Assembly: GCA_021604645.1 (NCBI GenBank)
Contig: BQJJ01000007.1
Span: 124,001 to 188,000, forward strand
Direction: 5' to 3'
Origin: Methyloligella sp.
GTDB lineage: Bacteria; Pseudomonadota; Alphaproteobacteria; Rhizobiales; HXMU1428-3
DNA: 64,000 nucleotides
Shown: in pieces, positions 1 to 10,622 of the stretch
Numbering within the stretch: position 1 is the stretch's first letter
How the letters are laid out: every line of letters starts with the position of its first letter
Notes under the pieces: generated by a model
The model's database searches: none
The model's input: the letters and a program-made list of their open reading frames with translations, nothing else
What the model was told of the DNA's origin: nothing
Program-made: the position numbers and the translations under genes

Positions 1-20
1 CTGGTGATGGGGAAGGATAA
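1..20 (+). CDS. nuoC: Possible last codons of NuoC (NADH-quinone oxidoreductase subunit C), truncated by window edge
   Basis: Only a few codons are visible. Frame 3 reads Gly-Asp-Gly-Glu-Gly and stops with TAA at 18-20, just before the nuoD start at 26. In alphaproteobacterial nuo operons nuoC lies directly upstream of nuoD and often ends in a Gly/Asp/Glu-rich tail, so the assignment rests on position and this short tail. A stop in frame 2 at 5-7 is the alternative end. Confidence 0.35.
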
Positions 21-25
21 GTCAG

Positions 26-1210
26 ATGTCAGAAACAAGTTTAAGAAATTTCAGCATCAATTTCGGCCCGCAACACCCGGCAGCACACGGTGTGCTACGT
101 CTTGTCCTTGAGCTTGATGGCGAAATAGTTGAGAGGGTAGATCCGCACATTGGTTTGCTCCATCGCGGTACTGAAAAATTAATTGAATCAAAAACATATG
201 CCCAAGCAGTCCCTTATTTTGATCGCTTGGATTATGTTGCGCCAATGAATCAAGAGCATGCATTCTGCATGACAGCCGAAAAGCTTTTAAAAATCGATAT
301 CCCGCGCCGCGGTCAAATCATTCGTGTTCTTTATTCGGAAATCGGGCGCTTGCTCTCGCATCTTTTGAACATCACCACACAAGCCATGGACGTCGGCGCA
401 CTAACACCGCCACTTTGGGGCTTTGAAGAGCGTGAAAAACTGATGATCTTCTATGAACGTGCATCAGGTTCACGCATGCACGCAGCTTATTTCCGCGTTG
501 GCGGCGTTCATCAGGATTTACCCGAAGACCTGATCCAGGATATTTATGATTTCTGTGATCCTTTTTTGAAGGTTTGCGATGATATCGAAACACTCCTGAC
601 AGACAACCGTATTTTCAAACAACGAAATGTTGATATCGGTGTAGTCAGTTTAGAAGATGCTCTGGCATGGGGCTTTTCAGGTGTGATGGTTCGTGGCTCT
701 GGAGCCGCTTGGGACCTGAGAAAATCACAACCTTATGAAATTTACGACGAACTGAAGTTTGATATACCGATTGGTAAAAATGGTGATTGTTATGATCGCT
801 ATCTCATTCGTATGGAAGAAATGCGTCAGTCAGTTTCACTTATGAAGCAATGTTGTGACTTACTAAAGACAACAGGCGGACCAGTGATTGTTGAAGATAA
901 TAAATACGCACCACCACGCCGCAATGAAATGAAAGAATCAATGGAAGCATTGATCCATCACTTCAAACTTTACACTGAAGGCGTAAAAGTTCCAGCTGGT
1001 GAAGTTTACGCCGCCGTTGAAGCTCCAAAAGGTGAATTTGGTGTCTATCTGGTTGCCGATGGGTCTAATAAACCATATCGATGTAAAATTAGAGCCCCCG
1101 GGTTTGCTCATCTTTCAGCAATGGATTTCTTAAATAGAGGACACATGCTAGCAGACGTATCAGCCATTTTGGGCTCATTAGATATTGTGTTTGGGGAGGT
1201 TGATCGATGA
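26..1210 (+). CDS. nuoD: NADH-quinone oxidoreductase subunit D (complex I 49 kDa homologue)
   Basis: Peripheral-arm subunit of respiratory complex I that, with NuoB and NuoH, forms the quinone-binding pocket next to cluster N2. The 394-residue protein has the normal length. The N-terminus contains the family motif [10 protein letters not shown] (about residues 13-22), followed by [14 protein letters not shown] and the central [10 protein letters not shown] segment, and it ends in DIVFGEVDR as typical NuoD does. GGAAGGA sits just upstream of ATG 26. The gene overlaps nuoE by four bases (ATGA at 1207-1210), which suggests translational coupling within the nuo operon. Confidence 0.97.
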   Translation: MSETSLRNFSINFGPQHPAAHGVLRLVLELDGEIVERVDPHIGLLHRGTEKLIESKTYAQAVPYFDRLDYVAPMNQEHAFCMTAEKLLKIDIPRRGQIIRVLYSEIGRLLSHLLNITTQAMDVGALTPPLWGFEEREKLMIFYERASGSRMHAAYFRVGGVHQDLPEDLIQDIYDFCDPFLKVCDDIETLLTDNRIFKQRNVDIGVVSLEDALAWGFSGVMVRGSGAAWDLRKSQPYEIYDELKFDIPIGKNGDCYDRYLIRMEEMRQSVSLMKQCCDLLKTTGGPVIVEDNKYAPPRRNEMKESMEALIHHFKLYTEGVKVPAGEVYAAVEAPKGEFGVYLVADGSNKPYRCKIRAPGFAHLSAMDFLNRGHMLADVSAILGSLDIVFGEVDR

Positions 1211-2379
1211 GTGTAAGACGTATTGCACAAGAACAACCAGAAAAATTCGAGTTTAACGCCGAAAATATGATTTGGGCGGAAGAACTCATCAAGAAATATC
1301 CGGTTGGAAAAGAACGTTCAGCAGTGATCCCACTTTTGTGGCGCGCTCAAGAACAGAATGATGGCTGGACCTCAGAGCCAGCCATGCGCAAAGTTGCAGA
1401 TCTTTTAGGCATGGCCTACATCCGTGTTTATGAAGTGGCGACATTTTACACTATGTTCCAGCTTTCACCGGTCGGTAAAAAAGCTCATGTTCAAGTTTGT
1501 GGTACAACACCTTGTATGTTGCGTGGCTCTAAAGAACTCATCGAGATTTGCAAAAAACGCATTTCAAAAACACCTCACACCTTATCAGAAGATGGTGATT
1601 TCTCTTGGGAAGAAGTTGAGTGTCTAGGCGCCTGTGTAAACGCACCAATGATCCAGATTTTCAAAGATACTTATGAAGACTTGGATGAAAAAGCACTAGA
1701 AGACTTGCTAGACGCATTCGCTAAAGGTGAACAGCCAAAACCAGGCCCACAAATCGAGCGCACCTTATCTTGCCCTGAAAGTGGTCTAACAACCCTGACA
1801 GACGTGCCAGACTATGTACCGCTAAACTTATCAAGCAGCGCTTCGGATGTGGCAGAAGCACCCGTATCTCAAGAAGAGGCGTCTGGAGAAATCCTGACAG
1901 CTGTGAGTTCTGTAGCTACTGAAGAAAAAACAACAGAAAAAAATGAAGCATCTTCTAAAGAAAACTCATCAGCTGATAAATCTTCAGACGATCTAAAAAG
2001 CGCTGCAGCTACTGCACTTTCTGAAAAGTCCTCAGAAGGTAAAACAGCAGATGATACCGTCTCGGATGAGGATCGCCCCGAATATCTGGACGGTCCAAGA
2101 GATGGTAATGGCGATGACCTGAAAATGATTAAAGGCGTTGGCCCAAAACTAGAAGCCACACTAAATGCACTTGGCTTTTACCATTTTGACCAAATCGCAA
2201 GCTGGACACGTGAAAACATCGCTTGGGTTGATAACAGTCTCTCATTTAAAGGCCGTATTGACCGCGAAAATTGGTTAGAACAAGCAAAAAAATTGGCCAG
2301 TGGTGAAGAGACAGAATTTTCTAAACGGGCAAATTACGATGATGCACCCAAAAATGATGCTCCGAAAGGAGATAAATAA
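1207..2379 (+). CDS. nuoE: NADH-quinone oxidoreductase subunit E with C-terminal helix-hairpin-helix tail
   Basis: Residues 1-180 are the thioredoxin-like [2Fe-2S] subunit (24 kDa, cluster N1a); the four ligands are seen as Cys98, Cys103, Cys139 and Cys143. The protein is 390 residues, more than twice the E. coli length. After about residue 205 comes a Ser/Glu/Ala/Lys-rich low-complexity linker (~210-300), then a compact domain at 303-366 that begins [11 protein letters not shown] and contains [17 protein letters not shown]. This resembles the helix-hairpin-helix domain often annotated as a '5' DNA nuclease-like' domain, and the same domain ends RpsB in this window. Such extended NuoE forms are known to me from Hyphomicrobiales. 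What the tail does in complex I is unknown. It overlaps nuoD by 4 bases and nuoF by 1. Confidence 0.95.
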   Translation: MSVRRIAQEQPEKFEFNAENMIWAEELIKKYPVGKERSAVIPLLWRAQEQNDGWTSEPAMRKVADLLGMAYIRVYEVATFYTMFQLSPVGKKAHVQVCGTTPCMLRGSKELIEICKKRISKTPHTLSEDGDFSWEEVECLGACVNAPMIQIFKDTYEDLDEKALEDLLDAFAKGEQPKPGPQIERTLSCPESGLTTLTDVPDYVPLNLSSSASDVAEAPVSQEEASGEILTAVSSVATEEKTTEKNEASSKENSSADKSSDDLKSAAATALSEKSSEGKTADDTVSDEDRPEYLDGPRDGNGDDLKMIKGVGPKLEATLNALGFYHFDQIASWTRENIAWVDNSLSFKGRIDRENWLEQAKKLASGEETEFSKRANYDDAPKNDAPKGDK

Positions 2380-3689
2380 TGCTCCAGGATAAAGATCGTA
2401 TTTTTACAAATCTTTACGGCATGAAAGATGTTGGCCTAGAAGGCGCACGAAAACGCGGCTCATGGGACAGCACAAAGTTTTTCATCAATAAAGGCCGTGA
2501 TTGGATTATCGATGAAGTGAAATCATCGGGTCTGCGAGGCCGAGGTGGCGCTGGCTTCCCAACAGGTTTGAAATGGTCGTTTATGCCAAAAGAATCTGAT
2601 GGTCGCCCACACTATTTGGTCATCAACGCGGACGAATCTGAACCAGGCACTTGCAAAGACCGAGATATCTTGCGCAATGATCCTCACCATTTGGTTGAAG
2701 GGGCACTCTTGGCTTCTTTCGCAATGGCAGCTCACACCTGTTACATCTATGTGCGCGGCGAATTTATTCGCGAAAGAGAAGCACTACAACGCGCCATTGA
2801 TGAAGCATATGAAGCTAAATTAATTGGCAAAAACAATGTTCATGGCTGGGACTTTGATTGTTATGTCCATCATGGAGCGGGCGCCTATATTTGCGGTGAA
2901 GAAACAGCTCTGATTGAATCAATTGAAGGTAAAAAAGGCCAACCACGCCTCAAGCCACCATTCCCAGCGAACGTTGGCCTTTATGGCGCACCGACAACTG
3001 TGAATAATGTTGAATCAATCGCTGTGACCCCAACCATTCTGCGCAGAGGCGGTGGATGGTTCGCAGGGTTAGGCAAGCCAAACAACACAGGAACAAAACT
3101 CTTTTGTGTGTCAGGCCATATCAACACCCCAAGCACTTTCGAAGAAGAAATGGGCGTCCCGTTCAAAGAAATGATTGATAAGCACTGTGGTGGTGTCAGA
3201 GGCGGCTGGGATAACTTGCTAGCTGTCATACCAGGCGGTTCATCAGTTCCTTGTGTCCCAGCAGAACAAATGATGGACGCCACAATGGATTTTGATTGCC
3301 TAAGTGGTTTGCAATCAGGGCTCGGAACCGCGGCCGTTATCGTAATGGATAAGTCGACCGACATGATCGCAGCCATTGCCCGTCTTGCTTACTTTTATAA
3401 GCATGAAAGTTGCGGCCAATGCACACCATGCCGTGAGGGCACCGGTTGGATGTGGCGTGTTCTTGAGCGCATGGTCAAAGGCCAGGCAACAAAACGCGAA
3501 ATCGACATGCTGTTTGAAGTTTCAAAACAAGTTGAAGGGCATACAATTTGCGCCCTTGGAGATGCAGCAGCCTGGCCAGTTCAAGGTTTGATCCGTCATT
3601 TCCGACATGTGATTGAAGAACGAATTGATCAATACGCAGCCAACCCAGACCCTGATGGGGCAGTTGGCGAGCCAGTAGCTGCTGAGTAG
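2379..3689 (+). CDS. nuoF: NADH-quinone oxidoreductase subunit F (NADH/FMN-binding, 51 kDa homologue)
   Basis: Electron-input subunit of complex I: binds NADH and FMN and carries [4Fe-4S] cluster N3. The 436-residue length is normal. The FMN/NADH region shows [16 protein letters not shown] near residues 50-65 and [14 protein letters not shown] after it. The C-terminal cluster ligands are seen in [12 protein letters not shown] plus the later Cys in [10 protein letters not shown]. Start ATG 2379 shares one base with the nuoE stop (TAATG), consistent with coupled translation and one-to-one assembly of NuoE and NuoF. A 102-base gap with a hairpin separates it from nuoG. Confidence 0.97.
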   Translation: MLQDKDRIFTNLYGMKDVGLEGARKRGSWDSTKFFINKGRDWIIDEVKSSGLRGRGGAGFPTGLKWSFMPKESDGRPHYLVINADESEPGTCKDRDILRNDPHHLVEGALLASFAMAAHTCYIYVRGEFIREREALQRAIDEAYEAKLIGKNNVHGWDFDCYVHHGAGAYICGEETALIESIEGKKGQPRLKPPFPANVGLYGAPTTVNNVESIAVTPTILRRGGGWFAGLGKPNNTGTKLFCVSGHINTPSTFEEEMGVPFKEMIDKHCGGVRGGWDNLLAVIPGGSSVPCVPAEQMMDATMDFDCLSGLQSGLGTAAVIVMDKSTDMIAAIARLAYFYKHESCGQCTPCREGTGWMWRVLERMVKGQATKREIDMLFEVSKQVEGHTICALGDAAAWPVQGLIRHFRHVIEERIDQYAANPDPDGAVGEPVAAE

Positions 3690-3712
3690 CAAGTACTGAA
3701 CAAATATTTAGC

Positions 3713-3754
3713 GCATTTCTCTAAACTTGGGTTTAGTAACGCATAGAGAAATGC
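3713..3754 (+). other. Inverted repeat in the nuoF-nuoG gap
   Basis: GCATTTCTCT at 3713-3722 is perfectly complementary to AGAGAAATGC at 3745-3754. Inside, CTAAAC (3721-3726) pairs with GTTTAG (3731-3736) around the loop TTGG. No T-run follows, so it does not look like an intrinsic terminator; an mRNA stability or processing element is possible. It sits about 40 bases before the nuoG start. Confidence 0.5.
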
Positions 3755-3791
3755 ATGGTTTTGGATTAGATGGAGAAAAGGCAACAATAAT

Positions 3792-5897
3792 ATGCCAAAG
3801 CTCAATATCAACGGAACAGAAATCGATGTGGAAGACGGCAGTACCGTTCTTCAGGCATGTGAGCAAGCAGGCTTCGAAATTCCTCGTTTCTGTTACCATG
3901 AGAGATTGTCAATAGCAGGCAACTGCCGCATGTGTCTTGTTGAAGTCAAAGGCATGCCAAAACCAATTGCCTCATGCGCAATGAATGTAAATGATCTGCG
4001 CCCAGGCCCTGAAGGTCAACCACCAGAAATTTGCACAATCACACCGCCGGTGAAAAAAGCACGTGAAGGTGTGATGGAATTTTTGCTGATCAACCACCCA
4101 TTAGATTGCCCAATCTGTGATCAGGGCGGTGAATGTGATTTGCAAGACCAAGCCATGGCATATGGTGACAATGCAAGCCGTTATGACGAAAATAAACGCG
4201 CTGTTGAAGATAAAAACATCGGCCCATTAATTAAAACTCAAATGACCCGCTGCATTCACTGTACACGCTGCGTTCGTTTCATGACTGAGATCGCAGGCGT
4301 TGAAGAATTAGGTCTTATTGGACGCGGTGAAGATGCCGAAATCACAACTTATCTTGAAAAAGGCATCACGTCAGAGCTTTCAGGCAATGTAATCGACCTA
4401 TGCCCCGTTGGAGCGCTTACCTCAAAACCATTTGCTTTTACAGCACGGCCTTGGGAATTGACCAAAACGGAAAGCATCGACGTAATGGATGCTGTTGGCT
4501 CAAACATTCGCATTGATAGCCGCTCGGGCGAAGTGATGCGCATCATGCCACGCAATAATGATGCCGTTAACGAAGAGTGGATATCAGATAAATCTCGCTT
4601 TGTTTGGGACGGCTTACGTAGCCAAAGGCTAGACCGTCCATACATCAGAGAAGAAGGCCAACTACGCGAAGCCAGTTGGGACGAAGCTTTGGGGCTTGTT
4701 GCCAGTAACATGACATCAACAGTGCCACGCAAAGCAGCAATGATCGTAGGCGACTTAGCCACAGCAGAAGAAATTTTCTCATTAAAGCTTTTAGCTGAAC
4801 GTCTTGAGTGGAAAAATATCGATTGTCGCCAAGATGGAACGATCCTGAATAAAAACTTAGGTGAAGCATCAACACTATTTAACAGTACCATAGAAGGTAT
4901 CGATAAAGCTGATGCCATTCTTCTCATCGGTGCCAATACACGCCTCGAGACACCGGTCATCAACGCCCGTATTCGTGGACGCTGGGCAGCTGGATTAGTG
5001 CAAGTTGGTGTCATCGGTGCTGATGAAGATCTTACCTATGAAACACACCATATTGGTAACTCACCAGCTGATCTCTCTAAGCTAGATCATGGAGCCGGAG
5101 GCTTTGCTGAAATTTTACGCAATGCAGAGAACCCAATGATCATCATCGGCTCAGCTGCGTTAAAAGGCGAAGATGGGCTAAACAATCTTATCGCAGCGGC
5201 TAAATTAGCTGAAGGTTATGGTGCGATTAAGCAAGGCTGGAACGGATTTAACATCCTCCACACAGCCGCCAGCAGAGTTGCAGGGCTAGAACTTGGCTTT
5301 GTTCCTGAAGAGGGTGGTTTGCCAACAAATGAAATCGTCGCCCAAGCTAAAAACAATCAAATAGATTTCCTTTACCTCTTAGGTGCAGATGAAATCGACA
5401 CCACGAATTTAGGTGATGCATTTGTCGTCTATCAAGGTAGCCATGGTGACGCAGGAGCCTCTTGCGCTGATGTGATTTTGCCTGGCTCTGCTTATACTGA
5501 AAAGAACGGCACCTATATGAATTTAGAAGGCCGCGTTCAGCATACAAACAGAGCTATCTTCCCACCAAATGATGCCAAAGATGACTGGGCCATTTTAAGA
5601 GCACTTTCAGGAGCCATCGGCAAACCATTTGGATTTAACAATTTAAATGAGCTACGCACACAAATGTACAACACCAACCCTAAGTTGGCCGCTGTAAATA
5701 GCTTAGAAAAAGCAGATAGCCAAGCTGTGATCAAACTCGCATCAAAAGATATTGGCGATTTGTCGACACAACCACTTCCTGTTTGTGTTGAAGATTTCTA
5801 TGACACAAACCCAATCGCGCGCGCGTCGAAAGTAATGACTGAAATGAGCGCTATTAAACAACAATCAGCAGAAAAGGCGACAGGCACCCATGACTGA
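3792..5897 (+). CDS. nuoG: NADH-quinone oxidoreductase subunit G (75 kDa homologue)
   Basis: Largest peripheral-arm subunit of complex I, passing electrons from NuoE/F towards NuoI. The 701 residues begin with a ferredoxin-like [2Fe-2S] domain ([17 protein letters not shown]1b), then the His/Cys cluster N5 motif ([19 protein letters not shown]), then the N4 ligands (CIHCTRC and [12 protein letters not shown]), followed by a molybdopterin-oxidoreductase-like domain that carries no cofactor in complex I. A good ribosome site (GGAGAAAAGG) precedes ATG 3792. It overlaps nuoH by 8 bases. A 221-codon open frame on the opposite strand is a shadow. Confidence 0.97.
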   Translation: MPKLNINGTEIDVEDGSTVLQACEQAGFEIPRFCYHERLSIAGNCRMCLVEVKGMPKPIASCAMNVNDLRPGPEGQPPEICTITPPVKKAREGVMEFLLINHPLDCPICDQGGECDLQDQAMAYGDNASRYDENKRAVEDKNIGPLIKTQMTRCIHCTRCVRFMTEIAGVEELGLIGRGEDAEITTYLEKGITSELSGNVIDLCPVGALTSKPFAFTARPWELTKTESIDVMDAVGSNIRIDSRSGEVMRIMPRNNDAVNEEWISDKSRFVWDGLRSQRLDRPYIREEGQLREASWDEALGLVASNMTSTVPRKAAMIVGDLATAEEIFSLKLLAERLEWKNIDCRQDGTILNKNLGEASTLFNSTIEGIDKADAILLIGANTRLETPVINARIRGRWAAGLVQVGVIGADEDLTYETHHIGNSPADLSKLDHGAGGFAEILRNAENPMIIIGSAALKGEDGLNNLIAAAKLAEGYGAIKQGWNGFNILHTAASRVAGLELGFVPEEGGLPTNEIVAQAKNNQIDFLYLLGADEIDTTNLGDAFVVYQGSHGDAGASCADVILPGSAYTEKNGTYMNLEGRVQHTNRAIFPPNDAKDDWAILRALSGAIGKPFGFNNLNELRTQMYNTNPKLAAVNSLEKADSQAVIKLASKDIGDLSTQPLPVCVEDFYDTNPIARASKVMTEMSAIKQQSAEKATGTHD

Positions 5898-6915
5898 GTT
5901 CATGACAACTTACGGCTGGCCCTTCTTTTGGATTGCATTGCATAGTCTTGCACTCATGGTGGGTCTATTACTTTTAATAGCCTATATACTTTACGCAGAC
6001 AGAAAAATCTGGGCCGCAGTTCAGTTGCGTAAAGGACCAAACGTCGTTGGCGCGTTTGGTTTGCTGCAATCCTTTGCAGATATGCTCAAATTCGTTCTGA
6101 AAGAGCCAATCATTCCGTCTAAATCAGACAAATTTGTCTTTCTGCTGGCCCCAATTGTAACAACTGTCTTGGCACTGGCCGCATGGGCAGTTGTACCGAT
6201 CGATAAAGGTTGGGCAGTTGCCGAAATTAATGTAGGTATTCTCTATATTCTCGCTATCTCATCTCTTGAGGTTTATGGCATCATCATGGGTGGCTGGGCA
6301 TCAAACTCTAAATACCCATTTCTCGGTGCTCTTCGCTCAGCTGCACAAATGATTTCCTATGAAGTTTCTATCGGCTTTGTAATCGTCACGGTGCTCTTGC
6401 TTGTTGGCTCGCTGAACCTCACAGATATCGTCATGGCTCAAAAGGGAGATTATGGCCTGTTGAACTGGCATTGGTTGCCATTGTTCCCAATGTTCATCGT
6501 CTTCTTCATTTCAGCACTAGCTGAAACCAATCGCCCACCATTTGATTTGCCAGAGGCTGAATCTGAGCTAGTCGCCGGTTTCATGGTTGAATATTCATCA
6601 ACACCTTACATGCTCTTTATGCTTGGCGAGTATGTGGCGATTACATTGATGTGTGCGTTAACAACCATTCTTTTCCTTGGCGGCTGGTTACCACCAGTAG
6701 ACATTGCACCATTTAATTTAATTCCAGGCTTTATTTGGTTCATTTTAAAAACCTTAGCGGTCTTCTTTATGATCGCAATGGTCAAAGCAATGGTACCTCG
6801 CTACAGATATGACCAACTGATGCGCTTGGGATGGAAAGTATTTCTACCTCTTTCACTCTTCATGGTCGTGGCTGTGGCAAGCGTTCTGCACTTTACGAAA
6901 GCAGGGGGCATGTAA
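5890..6915 (+). CDS. nuoH: NADH-quinone oxidoreductase subunit H (ND1 homologue)
   Basis: Membrane subunit that joins the proton-pumping arm to the hydrophilic arm and forms part of the quinone channel. The 341-residue protein has about eight hydrophobic segments. Family motifs are visible: [18 protein letters not shown] near residues 37-54, and the loop [20 protein letters not shown], which contains the acidic residues lining the quinone/E-channel. It overlaps the end of nuoG by 8 bases and shares TAATG with the next small membrane gene. Confidence 0.97.
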   Translation: MTEFMTTYGWPFFWIALHSLALMVGLLLLIAYILYADRKIWAAVQLRKGPNVVGAFGLLQSFADMLKFVLKEPIIPSKSDKFVFLLAPIVTTVLALAAWAVVPIDKGWAVAEINVGILYILAISSLEVYGIIMGGWASNSKYPFLGALRSAAQMISYEVSIGFVIVTVLLLVGSLNLTDIVMAQKGDYGLLNWHWLPLFPMFIVFFISALAETNRPPFDLPEAESELVAGFMVEYSSTPYMLFMLGEYVAITLMCALTTILFLGGWLPPVDIAPFNLIPGFIWFILKTLAVFFMIAMVKAMVPRYRYDQLMRLGWKVFLPLSLFMVVAVASVLHFTKAGGM

Positions 6916-7175
6916 TGGCGTTAGAAATGACACCGTCATTAATGGGGTTAGCAGTAGGCGCAGCTATAGGTGTGCTCGATTATATCGTTCTTACCTTCAT
7001 CGGCAATCAAATGGCAAAAAAAGCCATTGATCATGAAGCAAGCCAACAAGAAACACGTCAAGTAACTGGGTTTATGAGAAATATGGCTTTAATTTCTCTC
7101 ATAATATTTCCAATCATCGGCTATTTTGCCGGTCCATATGTTTTCGGATCGCACTTCGAAAGCGTAGGAGGATAA
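6915..7175 (+). CDS. Small two-helix membrane protein inside the nuo operon (unknown)
   Basis: 86-residue protein lying between nuoH and nuoI, where nuoI normally follows nuoH directly. Start ATG 6915 is chosen because it shares TAATG with the nuoH stop; an upstream in-frame start at 6831 would lie inside nuoH. Two hydrophobic segments are visible (about residues 8-30 and 53-77), joined by a polar, charged loop ([15 protein letters not shown]). It has no cysteine and no motif I recognise. The gap to nuoI is 4 bases and holds that gene's GGAGGA ribosome site. Context suggests co-expression with complex I, perhaps as an accessory subunit or assembly helper, but that is inference. Alphaproteobacterial nuo operons are known to contain such unidentified reading frames. 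Confidence 0.75.
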   Translation: MALEMTPSLMGLAVGAAIGVLDYIVLTFIGNQMAKKAIDHEASQQETRQVTGFMRNMALISLIIFPIIGYFAGPYVFGSHFESVGG

Positions 7176-7179
7176 ATCT

Positions 7180-7662
7180 ATGATGCAATTTATCAAATCA
7201 CTTTTCTTATGGGAGTTTGTAGGCGCATTCATTTTGGCAATGAAATATTTTTTCAAACCAAAAGCAACCATCAATTATCCATTTGAAAAAGGGCCACTAA
7301 GTCCACGTTTTCGCGGTGAACATGCGCTACGCAGATACCCCAATGGTGAAGAACGCTGCATTGCTTGTAAATTATGTGAAGCGATTTGCCCGGCTGGTGC
7401 CATTACAATTGAAGCGGGGCCAAGTCGCAACGACGGTACACGCCGCACCACGAGATATGACATCGATATGGTGAAATGCATCTATTGCGGCTTCTGTCAG
7501 GAAGCATGCCCAGTTGAGGCCATTGTCGAAGGGCCTAATTTTGAATTTGCAACAGAAACACGCGAAGAACTTTATTATGATAAAGACCGACTTCTTGCCA
7601 ATGGTGACCGTTGGGAACGTGAAATTGCAGAAAACATTCGCAGCGATGCGAAATTTAGATAG
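7180..7662 (+). CDS. nuoI: NADH-quinone oxidoreductase subunit I (two [4Fe-4S], TYKY homologue)
   Basis: Ferredoxin-like subunit carrying clusters N6a and N6b that pass electrons from NuoG to NuoB. The 160-residue protein shows two ligand sets, [12 protein letters not shown] and [12 protein letters not shown], and the N-terminal amphipathic region that lies on the membrane. A strong GGAGGA lies 8 bases before the ATG at 7180; the first two codons are both ATG, so the exact first residue is open by one. Confidence 0.97.
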   Translation: MMQFIKSLFLWEFVGAFILAMKYFFKPKATINYPFEKGPLSPRFRGEHALRRYPNGEERCIACKLCEAICPAGAITIEAGPSRNDGTRRTTRYDIDMVKCIYCGFCQEACPVEAIVEGPNFEFATETREELYYDKDRLLANGDRWEREIAENIRSDAKFR

Positions 7663-7685
7663 AGATTGAAAGGACACTTATTAAA

Positions 7686-8294
7686 ATGCTTACCGCTCTG
7701 TTCTTTTATCTGTTTTCAGGCCTGTCTATTCTTTCAGGTCTTATGGTAATAGCTGCGAGAAATCCGGTTCATGCTGTACTATTTTTGATTTTGGCATTCT
7801 TCAATGTAGCTGGACTATTCCTGCTATTAGGGGCTGAATTCCTAGCCGTTATCCTCCTCATCGTTTATGTGGGAGCGGTTGCCGTTCTCTTCCTATTCGT
7901 TGTGATGATGCTGGATGTTGATTTTGCTGAATTGAAATCAGGATTTTTAAGTTACTTGCCTGTTGGTTTGATGATTGGCGGCGTGCTGCTATTAGAAATC
8001 ATCATGGCAACTAGTGCCTGGGTTTTAAATCCGGCAATTTCGAAACTAGAGAAAAACACACCTATAGATCAAAGCATAACCAACACCGAAGCGTTTGGCC
8101 GTGTTCTCTATACAGATCATCTCTACTATTTTGAAGCGGCTGGTATTTTACTTCTAGTCGCCATGGTCGGCGCGATCGTCTTGACATTGCGGACAAGAGA
8201 AGGTGTGAAACGTCAAGATATCAGGGCGCAAGTTGCAAGAAATCCAAAAGATGCAATTGAAATAAAACAAGTTGAAACGGGTAAAGGTATTTAA
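7686..8294 (+). CDS. nuoJ: NADH-quinone oxidoreductase subunit J (ND6 homologue)
   Basis: Membrane-arm subunit with five predicted helices that helps couple quinone reduction to proton movement. The 202-residue length is normal. The conserved third-helix region with EFLAVILLIVYVGAVAVLFLF is present, as is the usual motif of small residues around it. The C-terminus is a charged cytoplasmic tail (KRQDIRAQVARNPKDAIE). A 78-base gap without a gene precedes nuoK. Confidence 0.96.
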   Translation: MLTALFFYLFSGLSILSGLMVIAARNPVHAVLFLILAFFNVAGLFLLLGAEFLAVILLIVYVGAVAVLFLFVVMMLDVDFAELKSGFLSYLPVGLMIGGVLLLEIIMATSAWVLNPAISKLEKNTPIDQSITNTEAFGRVLYTDHLYYFEAAGILLLVAMVGAIVLTLRTREGVKRQDIRAQVARNPKDAIEIKQVETGKGI

Positions 8295-8372
8295 GCAATT
8301 AAAGCCAGATCCAAAAGAGAATTAGGGCAGCTTCTAGTTGCCAGAAATTAAGACGTAAGAGGGGGACAACCC

Positions 8373-8681
8373 ATGGAAATCGGACTGTCACATTACTTGT
8401 CAGTCGCGGCAATTTTATTCACACTCGGTGTGATTGGCATTTTTCTAAATCGGAAAAATGTGATCATCATTTTGATGTCAATCGAGCTGATGCTGCTAGC
8501 AGTGAATATCAATTTGGTCGCTTTTTCAGCTTTTCTGAATAATCTTTCCGGGCAAATCTTCGCACTGATGATTTTAACTGTTGCTGCTGGTGAAGCCGCA
8601 ATTGGTCTGGCGATCGTTGTAACTTACTTCCGTAACCGCGGCTCTATTGCGGTGGAAGACATTAACATGATGAAAGGCTAG
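8373..8681 (+). CDS. nuoK: NADH-quinone oxidoreductase subunit K (ND4L homologue)
   Basis: Three-helix membrane subunit of 102 residues. The two buried glutamates of the family are visible in the segments [14 protein letters not shown] and [17 protein letters not shown] 8373 follows a strong AGAGGGGG ribosome site. It lies three bases upstream of nuoL. Confidence 0.97.
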   Translation: MEIGLSHYLSVAAILFTLGVIGIFLNRKNVIIILMSIELMLLAVNINLVAFSAFLNNLSGQIFALMILTVAAGEAAIGLAIVVTYFRNRGSIAVEDINMMKG

Positions 8682-8684
8682 AGT

Positions 8685-10622
8685 ATGTTATATCAGGCGA
8701 TTGTCTTTCTTCCTCTCATAGGTGCTCTAGTAGCCGGGCTGTTCGGTCGTATGATCGGCGCAAAAATGTGTGAATATATCACATGTGGCCTTATGGTTAT
8801 TACAGCAATTCTATCTTGGATTGTTTTCATCGACGTTGGCTTTGCTCATACAACAGCAAAAGTACAAATCTTACCCTGGATCCAGTCTGGTTCATTAGAC
8901 ATCAATTGGGCCCTGCGCATTGATACGCTAACAGCTGTTATGCTGGTGGTTGTAAACACTGTTTCAACCTTGGTGCATGTCTATTCAATAGGCTATATGC
9001 ATCATGATCCACACCGTCCGCGCTTCTTTGCTTATCTCTCATTATTTACATTCGCTATGTTGATGCTGATTACCTCAGACAACCTCCTGCAAATGTTCTT
9101 TGGCTGGGAAGGTGTTGGTCTAGCATCTTACTTACTCATTGGTTTCTGGTTCAAAAAACCGTCAGCAAATGCGGCTTCAATGAAAGCCTTCATCGTCAAC
9201 CGTGTCGGTGACTTTGGCTTCGCACTCGGCATCTTTGCGATTTATATGGTTTTTGACACCATTAGCCTTGATCAAATTTTCGCAGGCGCACAGGCCCAGG
9301 TTGGTAAAACATTCACATTCCTAAGCTGGGAAGTGGACATTCTAACAACCATTTGCTTGCTGCTCTTCATGGGTGCAATGGGTAAATCAGCGCAATTTTT
9401 ACTCCACACTTGGCTACCAGATGCGATGGAAGGCCCAACACCAGTGTCAGCGCTTATTCACGCGGCGACAATGGTGACAGCTGGTGTTTTCATGGTTGCT
9501 CGTCTCTCACCACTCTTTGAAATCACACCAGATGCCTTAACAGTTGTAACAGCAGTTGGTGCAATCACAGCATTCTTTGCCGCCACCGTTGGTTTGGTTC
9601 AGAATGACATTAAACGAGTGATCGCTTACTCTACATGTAGTCAGCTTGGTTATATGTTTGTAGCCTTAGGCGTTGGTGCTTATGGCGCGGCTATTTTCCA
9701 CCTCTTTACTCACGCCTTCTTTAAAGCGTTGCTTTTCTTAGGAGCTGGTTCAGTCATTCACGCAATGTCTGATGAGCAGGATATGCGGCACATGGGCGGG
9801 CTTTATAAAATGATCCCGCTTACCTATGCAATGATGCTCATAGGCACATTAGCTCTCACAGGTTTCCCTGGCTTTGCCGGCTTCTTCTCGAAAGACGCAA
9901 TCATTGAAAGCGCTTTTGCTGCAAGCAATCCCGTGAGCATGCAAGCCTTCTATATGCTTGTTTTTGCAGCGTTCTTAACATCATTCTATTCATGGCGTTT
10001 GATTTTCATGACCTTCCATGGTCGCTCACGTGCAACACCAGATGTGCTCTCGCACGTTCATGAAAGCCCAAACATCATGCTAATCCCGCTCTATATTCTA
10101 GCGATCGGCGCAGTCGTCGCTGGCTTTATCTTTGGTGGGTATTTCTTTGGACATCATTACGCAGAATTCTGGGGTAAAGCTCTCTTTACAAGTGATGGCA
10201 ATAATTTGGTTCATGAGTTCCACAATGTACCTTTATGGGTGAAACTCTCACCATTCATTGCAATGCTATTAGGCTTGGGGCTAGCTTGGCTTTATTATAT
10301 CTACAACACGTCACTTCCAAAAATCACAGCTAAAATATTTGAGCCAATCTATAAGTTCTTGCTCAACAAATGGTACTTCGATGAGCTCTACAATGTGATC
10401 TTTGTGAAGCCAGCTCTTTGGCTTGCAAATATCCTATGGAAAATTGGCGATATGATTTTAATTGATGGATTTGTAAATGGCATCGCGTCCCGTTCACTTG
10501 ATGTGACAGGAAAAGTGAAATCTATGCAATCCGGTTATGTTTATCACTATGCATTCGTAATGATGATAGGGCTAACAGCACTCATCACATACTTTGTTGT
10601 TACAGGGGGAACAGGGCAATGA
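8685..10622 (+). CDS. nuoL: NADH-quinone oxidoreductase subunit L (ND5, antiporter-like)
   Basis: Distal proton-pumping subunit of complex I with the long lateral helix. The 645 residues contain the antiporter core motifs [39 protein letters not shown] and [21 protein letters not shown] (the last includes the key lysine). The C-terminal 150 residues hold the amphipathic lateral helix and terminal TM segment. The nuoL stop overlaps the nuoM start by four bases (ATGA at 10619). Confidence 0.97.
   Translation: MLYQAIVFLPLIGALVAGLFGRMIGAKMCEYITCGLMVITAILSWIVFIDVGFAHTTAKVQILPWIQSGSLDINWALRIDTLTAVMLVVVNTVSTLVHVYSIGYMHHDPHRPRFFAYLSLFTFAMLMLITSDNLLQMFFGWEGVGLASYLLIGFWFKKPSANAASMKAFIVNRVGDFGFALGIFAIYMVFDTISLDQIFAGAQAQVGKTFTFLSWEVDILTTICLLLFMGAMGKSAQFLLHTWLPDAMEGPTPVSALIHAATMVTAGVFMVARLSPLFEITPDALTVVTAVGAITAFFAATVGLVQNDIKRVIAYSTCSQLGYMFVALGVGAYGAAIFHLFTHAFFKALLFLGAGSVIHAMSDEQDMRHMGGLYKMIPLTYAMMLIGTLALTGFPGFAGFFSKDAIIESAFAASNPVSMQAFYMLVFAAFLTSFYSWRLIFMTFHGRSRATPDVLSHVHESPNIMLIPLYILAIGAVVAGFIFGGYFFGHHYAEFWGKALFTSDGNNLVHEFHNVPLWVKLSPFIAMLLGLGLAWLYYIYNTSLPKITAKIFEPIYKFLLNKWYFDELYNVIFVKPALWLANILWKIGDMILIDGFVNGIASRSLDVTGKVKSMQSGYVYHYAFVMMIGLTALITYFVVTGGTGQ

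Noticed and set aside
4349..5014. 221-codon open frame on the reverse strand within nuoG
   Set aside because: Lies wholly antisense to nuoG, gives a protein without recognisable motifs, and the nuoG frame is certain.
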